Assembly (NCBI GenBank): GCA_946406035.1
Contig: CAMJJG010000017.1
Coordinates: 1 to 45,936, forward strand
Length of the DNA stretch: 45,936 bases
Origin: an uncultured Prevotellaceae bacterium
GTDB lineage: Bacteria; Bacteroidota; Bacteroidia; Bacteroidales; Muribaculaceae
Reading direction: 5' to 3'
The position numbers and the translations under genes were made by a program. A model generated the notes under the pieces. It ran no database searches. It had not been told where the DNA came from and was given only the letters and a program-made list of their open reading frames with translations. This document shows, piece by piece, positions 24,361 to 33,071 of the stretch; positions within the stretch are counted from its first letter, which is position 1, and every line of letters starts with the position of its first letter.

Positions 24361-26766
24361 TCAATTGCCGCCCGTGAGCAACAGGTCAATAAGCCATGTC
24401 ACATCAGCAATATTAACCAGGCCATCGGGCTTGACGTCGGCGCAGATGGGACAAATCTCAACATCGCTAAGCAGGGAGTCTATCAACAAGGTAATATCCT
24501 TAATGTTGACAACGCCATCGTGGTTGACATCGCCCAGATCATAACCATGACCGTTCTCATAGAGCGTAATCGACTGTGTGTTGCTCCAGGCGCTCTCGGT
24601 GCCATCGATATATACAGCCTTCACCTTGTAATAGAATGTGCCAGCGGCTTCCAGGTCCTTAACCAGATAGGACTTGCCGGTGATGCCGGTAATGAGGCGC
24701 TGGGTTGCGTCACCCTCCTCAACAATATCCCTAATCGTAACCGCATCGAGTTCACCGGCATAAATCATGATCTTCTGGATCATGGGATAGTAGCCGGCAG
24801 TAAAGACGATACTCTCGTTCTCGCCACAGTCGAGCACCGCAGTGTAATCGGTAAACGAGGCGGTTCCGGTAAATGTCTCGCTGGCCTTGCTGGTAGCGAT
24901 AGTCAAGTCGGCTGTCATGCTCGAGCTCCAACTCTTGAAGGTTACCACGACAGTTACCTTGTCATAGCCGCTCAAGTCAAACGCAGGTGTGGTGAGCGTA
25001 CTGCCACTGGAGGGTTCAATGCTGGCACCATCCAACCACAGGCCTGACCCATTAAAGGTCCACCCCTCGGGAATCAACTCACTCGCCCGACCAGCCTGAT
25101 TGCCGTTCTGGGTGGGATAGTCGCTGAAGTCTGACGCCGAAATGAGCCGAGTGGCGGGCTTGGTGTTGACCATCAACGTATAGCTCGACACATACTTGCT
25201 ATCGGTCTGGTCGGTCCAATCGGCCTGGAACTGCGTCAGGTTCACCGATGCGCTGTCGGCGGGCAACATCTCGGGCTCGGTGGCATCGATGCTGGCCACG
25301 CCGTTGATGGTGATGACCTTGTCCTGGGCATCGGGATTGCTCAGCTTAATGGTCGCAGTGTGGTGGCCACTGGCCTGGGGTGCATAGGTCACGGTAATGA
25401 CCTTGCCGCCGTCGAGATCATCGACAGCCACATTGCCGGCATCTATCGAGAAGTAGCCACTGTCATCGTCGAGGGTGAGCGTCACGCCGCTGCTAAGTTC
25501 CTGTCCCTTAACAGTAAAGGTGGCCGTCGCCGTCTGGTCAACGTGGGCTTCCATATCCAGCCTGGAGGTTGACACCCTGATTGTGGGACCGTCAACGGGT
25601 GGTTGGATACCGATTATCATCTGTTGCTCGATATTAAACGTGTAGCCACTAGACGAGAACGCATTGAGGGCAAAATCGCCGTTACCGTCACCGCTCCAGC
25701 CCCAGTTCACGTGATAGGTATTGTTTGCAGCATCATAGCCGTCAACGTTAAAGGCGTGACCACTCCAGCCGTACCAGTCGGAGTAGTCATAACCGCAATA
25801 TACCACGGGACGCCCTTCGGCAAGTTCGTTCTGGAGCAAGGCAGCCCACTCGTCATCGCTGTAATACACTGCCGTGTCGTTTCCGTCATCATCGGTTCTG
25901 GTCTTATATAGTAACTGAGCGCTCTCCTGGTCATACCCGAAGAATGTCACGGCGCGCAGGATGTCTTCGCCCATCGCACCACTACCGCTAGGAGCATAAT
26001 CCATGTGCTCTTCCTGCCCCACATAGCGCATCAACCATGCCACGGCATCGGCCTGGGCGGTATTGTAGTTGCCACTCGTGTAGGTGTCGAGCATATTGTC
26101 CCAGTCAAAGGTGATTGAGGGCAATGCGGGCACATCAAAGCCGTAGCTCTCATTAACATATCCCTCGACAGCGGGTGTCGGGGCGGTGGGGTACTTCCAG
26201 TAGTAGAACACCATCGAGAGCGACGTAGCCGGACAGCCAGTCAAGCAACGCGAGCCATTGTAGGTGGGGCATTGATTATAGTATGGAGCACCCTGGTCCC
26301 ACAGGGCCGTCAGCAGCGGGGCCACGGTCGCCGCACGCGACGACCGGCTCATGCGGGCGGTTTTATTCTCGACCTGCAATCCTGGATGGTCCTGGAGATA
26401 CTCGATCTGCTTCTTGTAGGTGCCCAGCCAGAACCTCATGTTGTCGGGCATACGCTTCAAGTCCAGGGGCTTGTCGCCATAGGCTAGAATCTCTTGAGCG
26501 CGATCGTCACCGGCAACAATCACAAAGCTCCGGTCAGTATTAAAGATGTAATAAACCACTTGGTCGGCACGCCTGGAATTGGCCTCGGCACTGACTAGCT
26601 TCAAGCCAGTAGTGGAATTGCCGTTAAAACGCTGGTAGCCATTGTTGCCCAACAGGAAACGCTGGGCCGAAGCCTGGGCTTGAGCAAAATCGACATCGGC
26701 TGCCGAGACCTGTACCTGTAGTGCTGCAAGCAGCAGGGCTGTAAAAAGAAATAATAATTTTTTCAT
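24361..26766 (-). CDS. C10-family cysteine peptidase with C-terminal dockerin (paralogue F)
   Basis: 801 residues from the ATG at 26766. The in-frame TTG at 26793 is rejected because the signal peptide starts at MKKLLFLFTALLLAAL. Propeptide about 24-135 (FVIVAGDDRAQEILAYGD); C10 domain with C178 in LTGCPATSLSMV, H337 in WSGHAFNVDGY and canonical NWGWSG; Ig-like domain (ISTSRLDMEAHVDQT-like start); Fn3 interrupted by a jelly-roll-like insert; dockerin (744-801) with a CPIC pair between repeats and Lys at the third calcium position of loop two. Closest in layout to C. Likely an active secreted protease with its own promoter and terminator. Confidence 0.9.
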   Translation of the reverse strand: MKKLLFLFTALLLAALQVQVSAADVDFAQAQASAQRFLLGNNGYQRFNGNSTTGLKLVSAEANSRRADQVVYYIFNTDRSFVIVAGDDRAQEILAYGDKPLDLKRMPDNMRFWLGTYKKQIEYLQDHPGLQVENKTARMSRSSRAATVAPLLTALWDQGAPYYNQCPTYNGSRCLTGCPATSLSMVFYYWKYPTAPTPAVEGYVNESYGFDVPALPSITFDWDNMLDTYTSGNYNTAQADAVAWLMRYVGQEEHMDYAPSGSGAMGEDILRAVTFFGYDQESAQLLYKTRTDDDGNDTAVYYSDDEWAALLQNELAEGRPVVYCGYDYSDWYGWSGHAFNVDGYDAANNTYHVNWGWSGDGNGDFALNAFSSSGYTFNIEQQMIIGIQPPVDGPTIRVSTSRLDMEAHVDQTATATFTVKGQELSSGVTLTLDDDSGYFSIDAGNVAVDDLDGGKVITVTYAPQASGHHTATIKLSNPDAQDKVITINGVASIDATEPEMLPADSASVNLTQFQADWTDQTDSKYVSSYTLMVNTKPATRLISASDFSDYPTQNGNQAGRASELIPEGWTFNGSGLWLDGASIEPSSGSTLTTPAFDLSGYDKVTVVVTFKSWSSSMTADLTIATSKASETFTGTASFTDYTAVLDCGENESIVFTAGYYPMIQKIMIYAGELDAVTIRDIVEEGDATQRLITGITGKSYLVKDLEAAGTFYYKVKAVYIDGTESAWSNTQSITLYENGHGYDLGDVNHDGVVNIKDITLLIDSLLSDVEICPICADVKPDGLVNIADVTWLIDLLLTGGN

Positions 26767-26821
26767 CACTAATTGATCTAAAAGTTTTTCCAATGATTAT
26801 AAATAGCCGGAATGGAATATG

Positions 26822-26853
26822 CAAAATAACACAATCTTTAGTTAACTTGCAAC
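26822..26853 (-). promoter_or_regulatory. Probable promoter of peptidase gene F
   Basis: The minus-strand TTATTTTG (26822-26829) with GTTG (26850-26853) 20 nt upstream, the same arrangement as the promoter of A. The -7 box is imperfect. Confidence 0.5.
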
Positions 26854-26905
26854 TATTTTTTACAATTTATTACTTTTTTATTTCTTGGGACAATAACCAA
26901 CAAGA

Positions 26906-26927
26906 AAACCGCCCTTGAAGGCGGTTT
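26906..26927 (-). terminator. Terminator of the TonB-domain gene
   Basis: A perfect 8-bp stem AAACCGCC/GGCGGTTT with a 6-nt loop, followed by TTTTCTTG on the minus strand. Confidence 0.8.
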
Positions 26928-26978
26928 CACATTGCACTATTGTTGCTAAATGGTTTGTTCTATATGTGAATCTGAATC

Positions 26979-27425
26979 TTATAACCTGAAGTTGACAGGC
27001 AAAACCACCCTCACTGGCACGGCATGCTTGCCAACCTTGCCCACACTCCACTTGGGCATCTTCTCAATCACGCGTATTGCCTCACGATTCAGGCTATCGT
27101 CGCCAGCACCGCGCAGGACGCGCACGTCGCTCACCCTGCCATTGGTGCCCACGATGAAACTGCACAGGACTCGGCCCTGAATACCTTTCTTGTAAGCATG
27201 ATAGGGGTACTCGCGTGTCTTATTGATATAATTGATGAGCCCTCGCTCGCCACCGGGAAACTGGGGCTGGATATCCACGTAGTCAAACTCATAAACCTCC
27301 ATGTAGGACTGCTTGGACTGAGGGTTGACCGTCGTGACGTGACGCACCTGTGCTGCCATCGGCAACACGAAACCCAACGTCATCAATGTCAATAATCCTA
27401 AGCGTAAAAGTTTGAACATAGGCAT
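26979..27425 (-). CDS. Secreted TonB C-terminal domain protein
   Basis: 148 residues. Signal peptide (about 1-25, LLTLMTLGFVLPMAAQ), then a TonB C-terminal domain (about 55-147): PQFPGGERGLINYINKT, KKGIQGRVLCSFIVGTNGRV and a terminal VPVRVVLPVNFRL. In full-length TonB this domain touches outer-membrane receptors. Here the membrane anchor and proline-rich spacer are missing and a cleavable signal replaces them, so the protein is probably free in the periplasm or surface-linked and is not a classical energy transducer. ATGs at 27425 and 27419 are both possible. It has its own promoter and terminator. Confidence 0.8.
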   Translation of the reverse strand: MPMFKLLRLGLLTLMTLGFVLPMAAQVRHVTTVNPQSKQSYMEVYEFDYVDIQPQFPGGERGLINYINKTREYPYHAYKKGIQGRVLCSFIVGTNGRVSDVRVLRGAGDDSLNREAIRVIEKMPKWSVGKVGKHAVPVRVVLPVNFRL

Positions 27426-27481
27426 CTTGTTTCTTAATCGGTAATAGTATAATCGATAGTTTTTACCTACCTTTTATGGCG

Positions 27482-27512
27482 CAAATATAGAGTTACAATT
27501 GCAAACCACAAA
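27482..27512 (-). promoter_or_regulatory. Promoter of the TonB-domain gene
   Basis: The minus-strand -7 box TATATTTG (27482-27489) with TTTG (27509-27512) 19 nt upstream. The rest of the 220-bp gap to 27645 shows nothing else I can name. Confidence 0.75.
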
Positions 27513-27645
27513 ATGATTTAATTTAATTTTGCAAACAATTAGCATTGTTTCAGTCTTTTTGGCTAAAACACGCACATTTCAAAAAAAATGTAAATTCTTT
27601 TCATTCCACCAGCGCTAGGGGGGCTCTCACGGCTGGATTGAATGA

Positions 27646-29274
27646 CTAGAACGGAAGGGGGCTGTCAAGTTCCAGTGACTGTCCTGTCACCGGATGGGTA
27701 AAAGCAATAGCGCGGGCATGGAGCATCAGGCGGGTGGCAGCGATGCCATAGAGGCGATCGCCCACGATGGGGCAGTTGAGCCCCTGGGGATGGGAGCAGT
27801 GGACGCGCAACTGGTGGGTGCGTCCAGTCATCGGCTCCAGGGCAATTCGGGTCTTGCCGCCCTTGCGTTCAAGCACACGGTAGCGGGTCACAGCTGCCTT
27901 GCCGTGCTTACAATCCACCCGCTGTCGCGGGCGGTCATCCACATCAGGGCGCAAGGGCAAGTCGATGATGCCCTCATCACACGTCACACTGCCGTCTAGC
28001 AGGGCAATGTATTGTTTCTTTACACGATGTGACTCAAACTGCTGTTGCAGAGCCTTGTGAGTAGCCTTGTCCTTGGCAAAGATGACCAGGCCCGACGTTT
28101 CCTGATCCAAGCGATGCACCACGATGGGGCCGACTGCCTCGGGGTGGGATTGACGATAGCGGGTATAGAGCGAGTCCTCGAGTGCTTTTCCCGGCACCGT
28201 GAGCAGTCCTGAAGGCTTATTCAATACCGTGAGCCACTGGTCGTCATACATCACTTCCAACTCATCGGCGCCTATCACCGGTCTCTCTAACGGGTTATCC
28301 TCGACATCAAGGCCTTGTAACATGAAATCGAGAATGGGCTTGCACTTGCTGCGACAGGCGGGATAGAAATGGCCGTGATGACGCACCTCGCCAACAGGCG
28401 ACACGCCCCACCAGAACTCGGCCATGCACACGGGCCGCAAGCCGTTATTGTAGGCATGGTTGAGAAGGCGTGGCGCACAGCACTCTCCGGCTCCAGCAGG
28501 AGGCAAGGTGCCCAACGGACGGAACACCTCGACAAGGTCGCGGCGCTCACCACGGGCATTGCTCACGACAAACAGTCGGAAGATGCGCGCTTGCAGCGCC
28601 TCGCTCATCATCTTGCGGCGCGCCTTCATCTCATCGATGCGCTGGCCGAAAACCGCGATTTCATCGGCGATTTCCCGCATGATGGCCTCATGACGCAGGC
28701 GGATGCGGCGCAACTCGGCTTTTTCATAACGGCTCTCGTTCAAGAGTGCCTCTTGCTGCTCGGCAGTCAGATTTCCAGCCGCCCTGCGCTCATCCCGCTC
28801 ACGCTTGTGGCGGGCCATGAGCGCCTTGAAAGTGGCAATTTCATCGACTTTTTTCTGGTTTTCGGCAGCTTCACGTGCCATCAGGTCGGCCAGTTCGGGC
28901 GATTGTTCCAAGCGCTCTACCTCATGGTTGATGGCCGTGATCTGAGCCTCGCCTTGCTTGAACTCACCGAGCGGATTGAGCAAGTCATAGACTGGGGGCA
29001 CAAAGTAGTCATGATGCACGCTTCCAGCCAGATTGCCCGAGAAAGCGGCCAAATAGCCCAAACATCCATCCTGGCTGCGCACCACGAGTACCCCCAGCAT
29101 CTTTCCGGCCGCCATTTCATCGGCCCAGTCGGTCCTCGAGGCGACATAGCGTTGCACCTGCTTGACCGCCTTGAGTGCCAGCGGGTGAGGCTCATAGCAG
29201 AATGGGCATGTGAAACGCTGCGGCAGCTCCATGGCCGCCGCCTCTAGATTCATGGGATGGAATTTGTCGATCAT
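27646..29274 (-). CDS. Long RluA-family pseudouridine synthase with coiled-coil N-terminal extension
   Basis: 542 residues from the ATG at 29274. The upstream in-frame ATG at 29346 lies before the promoter box. ATG 29253 is an alternative. The N-terminal part carries a CPFC pair (23-26), a short alpha/beta region and a long charged coiled coil (about 115-230). A conserved block follows (GECCAPRLLNHAY, AEFWWG, HGHFYPACRSKC), then the synthase domain with catalytic D390 in HRLDQETSGLVIFAK and LEPMTGRTHQLRVH. There is no S4 domain. This long architecture is a known Bacteroidota form. The RNA target is unknown. Divergent from xth. Confidence 0.85.
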   Translation of the reverse strand: MIDKFHPMNLEAAAMELPQRFTCPFCYEPHPLALKAVKQVQRYVASRTDWADEMAAGKMLGVLVVRSQDGCLGYLAAFSGNLAGSVHHDYFVPPVYDLLNPLGEFKQGEAQITAINHEVERLEQSPELADLMAREAAENQKKVDEIATFKALMARHKRERDERRAAGNLTAEQQEALLNESRYEKAELRRIRLRHEAIMREIADEIAVFGQRIDEMKARRKMMSEALQARIFRLFVVSNARGERRDLVEVFRPLGTLPPAGAGECCAPRLLNHAYNNGLRPVCMAEFWWGVSPVGEVRHHGHFYPACRSKCKPILDFMLQGLDVEDNPLERPVIGADELEVMYDDQWLTVLNKPSGLLTVPGKALEDSLYTRYRQSHPEAVGPIVVHRLDQETSGLVIFAKDKATHKALQQQFESHRVKKQYIALLDGSVTCDEGIIDLPLRPDVDDRPRQRVDCKHGKAAVTRYRVLERKGGKTRIALEPMTGRTHQLRVHCSHPQGLNCPIVGDRLYGIAATRLMLHARAIAFTHPVTGQSLELDSPLPF

Positions 29275-29279
29275 CACCA

Positions 29280-29329
29280 CAAAATTACAGTTTTTTATTT
29301 TCAAGATTGCACTTTTAGTATTAAATTTG
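29280..29329. promoter_or_regulatory. Back-to-back promoters of the rluA paralogue and xth
   Basis: Minus-strand TAATTTTG (29280-29287) points to the RluA gene, and plus-strand TAAATTTG (29322-29329) to xth. The two -7 boxes are only 34 bp apart, so the polymerases would compete. With this box the RluA start at 29274 would be almost leaderless, while 29253 would have a leader of about 20 nt. Confidence 0.55.
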
Positions 29330-29429
29330 CAGGTTAATGAAATCATGTGGAGTGAAATCTATCATCAATGCACTCATTATGGAGACTCCACCATCAACCA
29401 ATTCGTTTTACAACATCACACCTATCATC

Positions 29430-30185
29430 ATGAAGTTTATCTCGTGGAACGTGAACGGCTTGAGGGCCGTGGTGGGTAAGGGATTCGGCGACATCTTCAG
29501 GGAATTGGATGCCGACTTCTTCTGCCTGCAGGAGACCAAGATGCAAGAGGGGCAACTCGACCTGGAATTTGAGGGTTACCACTCCTACTGGAACTATGCC
29601 GAGAAGAAAGGCTACTCGGGCACAGCGATTTACAGCCGCCATGAGCCATTGAGCGTGAGATACGGCATGGGCATTGAGGAGCATGACCACGAGGGACGCG
29701 TGATTACCCTGGAGATGCCTGAGTTCTACCTCGTGACCTGTTACACCCCCAACAGCCAGGACGGATTGCGACGCCTGGACTACCGCATGACATGGGAAGA
29801 CGCCTTCAGGGCCTATCTGCTGGAGCTGGACAAGAAGAAACCTGTCGTTGTCTGCGGTGACCTGAATGTCGCCCATCAGGAGATTGACCTGAAGAATCCC
29901 AAGACCAACCGCAAGAATGCCGGCTTTACCGACGAGGAGCGCGAGAAAATGACCACATTGCTCGACGCCGGCTTCACCGACACATGGCGATTCTTTAACC
30001 CTGATGTGACCGACGTGTACTCGTGGTGGAGCTACCGCTTCAAGGCCCGAGAGAAGAATGCGGGCTGGCGCATCGACTACTTCATCGTGAGCAACCGCTT
30101 GCAGGAGCGCCTCACCGACGCTAAAATCCACACATCAATCCAGGGCAGCGACCACTGTCCTGTCGAGGTTGACATTAACTTTTAA
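29430..30185 (+). CDS. xth: Exodeoxyribonuclease III / AP endonuclease
   Basis: 251 residues from the ATG at 29430, which gives the classic start [13 protein letters not shown]. The in-frame ATG at 29337 adds 31 residues with no family similarity. Endonuclease/exonuclease/phosphatase fold with LQETKMQ (metal-binding Glu), [18 protein letters not shown] and the terminal [10 protein letters not shown] (Asp-His pair). It cuts DNA at abasic sites and degrades 3' ends in base-excision repair. First gene of an operon with the AI-2E transporter-like gene 23 bp downstream and then miaA. Confidence 0.95.
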   Translation: MKFISWNVNGLRAVVGKGFGDIFRELDADFFCLQETKMQEGQLDLEFEGYHSYWNYAEKKGYSGTAIYSRHEPLSVRYGMGIEEHDHEGRVITLEMPEFYLVTCYTPNSQDGLRRLDYRMTWEDAFRAYLLELDKKKPVVVCGDLNVAHQEIDLKNPKTNRKNAGFTDEEREKMTTLLDAGFTDTWRFFNPDVTDVYSWWSYRFKAREKNAGWRIDYFIVSNRLQERLTDAKIHTSIQGSDHCPVEVDINF

Positions 30186-30208
30186 TCTTTTTTCCCGAAC
30201 AACCAGTT

Positions 30209-31396
30209 ATGTCTCAAGCAACATCCAAGAAATATGACTTTGACCGAGTGGTCAGAATGGTGCTGACCCTCATTAGCGTGGTGGTGGGCGTGTGGCTCGT
30301 CAACTACCTGAGCCCGGTGCTCATGCCGTTTGTCGTGGGCTTTATCCTGGCCTACCTCATCGAGCCGCTTGTCGAGTGGCTGCAACACAAGGTTCACATC
30401 AAGGCACGAGGTGTAGCTGTGATCGTGGCACTGCTCATCGTCATCGCTGTCATTACAGGGCTGTGCTGGCTCGTCATCCCTTATCTGGTTGAAGAGTTTG
30501 GCGTGATGTCCAAGCAACTGGCCGCCTATGCCAAATCATCGCTCAACATTCCCTATATTCCTGCCGAAATCAATGAGTTTATACAGCGCTACATCGACTT
30601 GAACAAGATCAACGAGCTATTCAGCAAGCAGCAGTGGATGGAGCTCATCAACAAGGCGGCTTCAGGTGCGTGGTCGGTAGTGGGCGGTACCATGAGCGTG
30701 ATATTCAGCATCCTGTCGTGGTTCATCGTGCTGCTATACATGTTCTTTATCCTGCTCGACTTCCACAAGCTGTCGCGCGCCTTCAAGGCCGCGATTCCGG
30801 CCAAGTATCGCCGCATGTCGTTACGCGTCTTTAACGACGTGGCCGACACGATGAGCCGTTACTTCCGCGGTCAAGCGGCTGTCTCATTCTTTGTGGGAGT
30901 GATTTTTGCCATCGAGTTCTATATCATTGGGTTGCCCCTAGCCATCGCCTTCGGCATGTTTGTGGGGCTGCTCAACATGGTACCCTACCTGCAACTCATA
31001 TCCATACCCATTGCGGCATTCCTGTGCTTGGTTGCCACGGCGGCGACAGGTGGTAGTTTTTGGGTGATGTTTGCCTGGGTAATTGTTGCCTATATCATCT
31101 GCCAGATCATTCAAGACATGGTGCTTATACCCATTATCATGAAGTCACAGATGGGCCTCAACCCCGCCATCATTTTCCTGTCGTTGTCGCTGTGGGTCTA
31201 TGTGATGGGCTTTATCGGCTTAATCATCGGGTTGCCGCTGACGACACTGATTATCTCATACTATTGCGAATTTGTGTTGCATCAGCCCAACCCTCTGCAC
31301 AAGGGCCAGAAAAAGGAAGTCAAGGATAGCAAAACACCTCTCACGCTCAGTTCGTCACTCCTATCCAGTTACCGCAACAGCGAGAAAAAGCGGTAA
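30209..31396 (+). CDS. AI-2E transporter (PerM/UPF0118) family membrane protein
   Basis: 395 residues. Multiple membrane helices: an N-terminal pair (about 14-48), one near 70-95, one near 165-185 and four to five more between 225 and 350, with the family stretch of GLLNMVPYLQLISIPIAA followed later by LIIGLPLTTLIISYYCEF. The family includes putative autoinducer-2 exporters and Na+/H+ antiporters, so the substrate is uncertain. Charged C-terminal tail. Cotranscribed with xth and miaA (gaps of 23 and 21 bp). Confidence 0.85.
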   Translation: MSQATSKKYDFDRVVRMVLTLISVVVGVWLVNYLSPVLMPFVVGFILAYLIEPLVEWLQHKVHIKARGVAVIVALLIVIAVITGLCWLVIPYLVEEFGVMSKQLAAYAKSSLNIPYIPAEINEFIQRYIDLNKINELFSKQQWMELINKAASGAWSVVGGTMSVIFSILSWFIVLLYMFFILLDFHKLSRAFKAAIPAKYRRMSLRVFNDVADTMSRYFRGQAAVSFFVGVIFAIEFYIIGLPLAIAFGMFVGLLNMVPYLQLISIPIAAFLCLVATAATGGSFWVMFAWVIVAYIICQIIQDMVLIPIIMKSQMGLNPAIIFLSLSLWVYVMGFIGLIIGLPLTTLIISYYCEFVLHQPNPLHKGQKKEVKDSKTPLTLSSSLLSSYRNSEKKR

Positions 31397-31417
31397 CCAC
31401 CTGCCACAGTTGCCCAG

Positions 31418-32317
31418 ATGAGCAAGACGTTGATTGTCATAACGGGTCCCACAGGTGTCGGCAAGACGGCCACAGCCATAGAGCTGGCTCAACGGCTCGA
31501 CTGTGACATCATTAATGCCGACTCGCGCCAGATCTACCGCGGCATACCCATCTGCACCGCTGCACCGACGCCCCAGGAGCTGGCAGCAGCACGCCACCAT
31601 TTTGTCGCCATCAAGGACCTGGAGGAAAGCTACAGTGCCGCCCAATTCGAGACCGATGTGATGGCTTTATTGCCCTCATTGTGGCAGCAAGGGGACTATG
31701 CTGTCATGTGCGGAGGCTCGATGCTGTATGTCGATGCCGTGTGTCGCGGCATCGACCAGTTACCCGACATCACACCCGCCGTCCGCTCGGCTGTCAAGGA
31801 AAAACTGGCCCTCGAGGGTCTGGAAAGTCTTGTCAAGGAGCTGGAGAGCCTCGATCCAGAGTATGCCGCTACTATCGACCAGCGCAACACGAGCCGAGTG
31901 TGCCACGCTGTTGAAATCTGCCGCCAAGCGGGTGTCCCCTACTCCACATTGCGCACTGGCACGGCCAAGCGACGCGACTTCAACATCATCAAACTCGCAC
32001 TCAATATCGAGCGCGAGCAGTTGTTCGACCGCATCAACAGGCGCGTGGACCTCATGATTGAGTCGGGACTGGAACAAGAAGCCCGCGCGGTCTACCACCT
32101 GCGGCACCTCAACTCATTAAACACTGTGGGAATGAAAGAAATGTTCGCCATGTTTGACGGCACAATGGACCGCCACACCGCTATCGAGCGAATGAAAAAG
32201 AACACTCGCGTCTATGCCAAGAAACAACTCACCTGGTATCGCCGCGACCAGGCCATCACTTGGGTCACCCCCGATCAGGCAGTCTCCACCGCCCTGCTCC
32301 TGGCATCAGCCCAATAA
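31418..32317 (+). CDS. miaA: tRNA dimethylallyltransferase MiaA
   Basis: 299 residues. P-loop GPTGVGKT (10-17), substrate-binding DSRQIYRG, CGGSMLYVDAVCRG, and KKNTRVYAKKQLTWYRRD near the end. It transfers a dimethylallyl group to A37 of tRNAs reading UNN codons, using DMAPP. That DMAPP comes from the MEP pathway to which ispE in this window belongs. Its 3' end overlaps the convergent cutC gene by 12 bp. Confidence 0.95.
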   Translation: MSKTLIVITGPTGVGKTATAIELAQRLDCDIINADSRQIYRGIPICTAAPTPQELAAARHHFVAIKDLEESYSAAQFETDVMALLPSLWQQGDYAVMCGGSMLYVDAVCRGIDQLPDITPAVRSAVKEKLALEGLESLVKELESLDPEYAATIDQRNTSRVCHAVEICRQAGVPYSTLRTGTAKRRDFNIIKLALNIEREQLFDRINRRVDLMIESGLEQEARAVYHLRHLNSLNTVGMKEMFAMFDGTMDRHTAIERMKKNTRVYAKKQLTWYRRDQAITWVTPDQAVSTALLLASAQ

Positions 32318-33067
32318 CTGGGATATGGTGGCCGCGACCCGCCGGGCTGTAGTGTAGTCGAGCGATGCCTCGTTAGCACCAGGACGGCCCATATACAGGT
32401 TGGGATTGACATATCGCATTCCGCTCTGGCAGGACTCGCGGGCCGAGAAGTGGAATTCCCTCAAACCTGTTTTCTCATGAATTTCGCGGATATTCTTCTC
32501 GGTCACCCCACTGCCGGCCATCAGGATGATGCGGCCCGCCGCTTGACGATGGAGACGGGCTAGCAGGTCAATGCCTTGAACGGCCTTAGGTTGCTGCCCC
32601 GAGGTGAGAATGCGGTCAAAACCCAACGCGATGACATCCTCGAGCGCCTGCTCGGGATGGAGTGCCCGGTCAAACGCACGATGCAGGGTCACACTCATTC
32701 CACGGGCCTGCTCCAGCAGGTAGCGATTACGGTCCATGTCGATAGTGCCGTCGGCATTCAGGCAACCAAACACCACGCCATCCACACCCAATTCACGACA
32801 CACTGCAATGTCGGCCGCCATGCGCTCCACCTCCAGGTCTGAGTAAAGGAAATCGCCACCCCTGGGCCTGACGATCACATGCAGCCGTGTAGTGGTCAAC
32901 ACGCGCCGCGCCACCTTGATTTCTCCATAACTGGGAGTCGTCCCCCCCTCAGGTATGGCCGCACACAGCTCCACACGGTCGGCACCACCCTCTTGAGCGG
33001 CCAAACAGGACTCCACCCCGTTAGCACACACCTCGAACATCAACTCTTCTCGTTTCATCATCGGCAT
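32306..33067 (-). CDS. cutC: CutC family protein
   Basis: 253 residues. TIM-barrel CutC family: FEVCANGVESCLAAQEGGAD near the start, VELCAAIPEGGTTPS, VIVRPRGGDFLYSD, GVVFGCLNADGTIDM and ILMAGSGV. Historically linked to copper homeostasis, but its biochemical role is unsettled. Candidate starts at 33067, 33061, 33058 and 33040; most homologues begin near the last. Last gene of a seven-gene minus-strand run, 4 bp after ansA. Overlaps the 3' end of miaA. Confidence 0.9.
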   Translation of the reverse strand: MPMMKREELMFEVCANGVESCLAAQEGGADRVELCAAIPEGGTTPSYGEIKVARRVLTTTRLHVIVRPRGGDFLYSDLEVERMAADIAVCRELGVDGVVFGCLNADGTIDMDRNRYLLEQARGMSVTLHRAFDRALHPEQALEDVIALGFDRILTSGQQPKAVQGIDLLARLHRQAAGRIILMAGSGVTEKNIREIHEKTGLREFHFSARESCQSGMRYVNPNLYMGRPGANEASLDYTTARRVAATISQLLG

Positions 33068-33071
33068 CGGT

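Noticed and set aside
11821-27520. Many hairpins and repeated short motifs in the array as a possible CRISPR or mobile element
   Set aside because: Hairpins are single terminators after each gene, and the repeats are coding dockerin or domain sequences. There are no regular spacers, no transposase and no target-site duplications.
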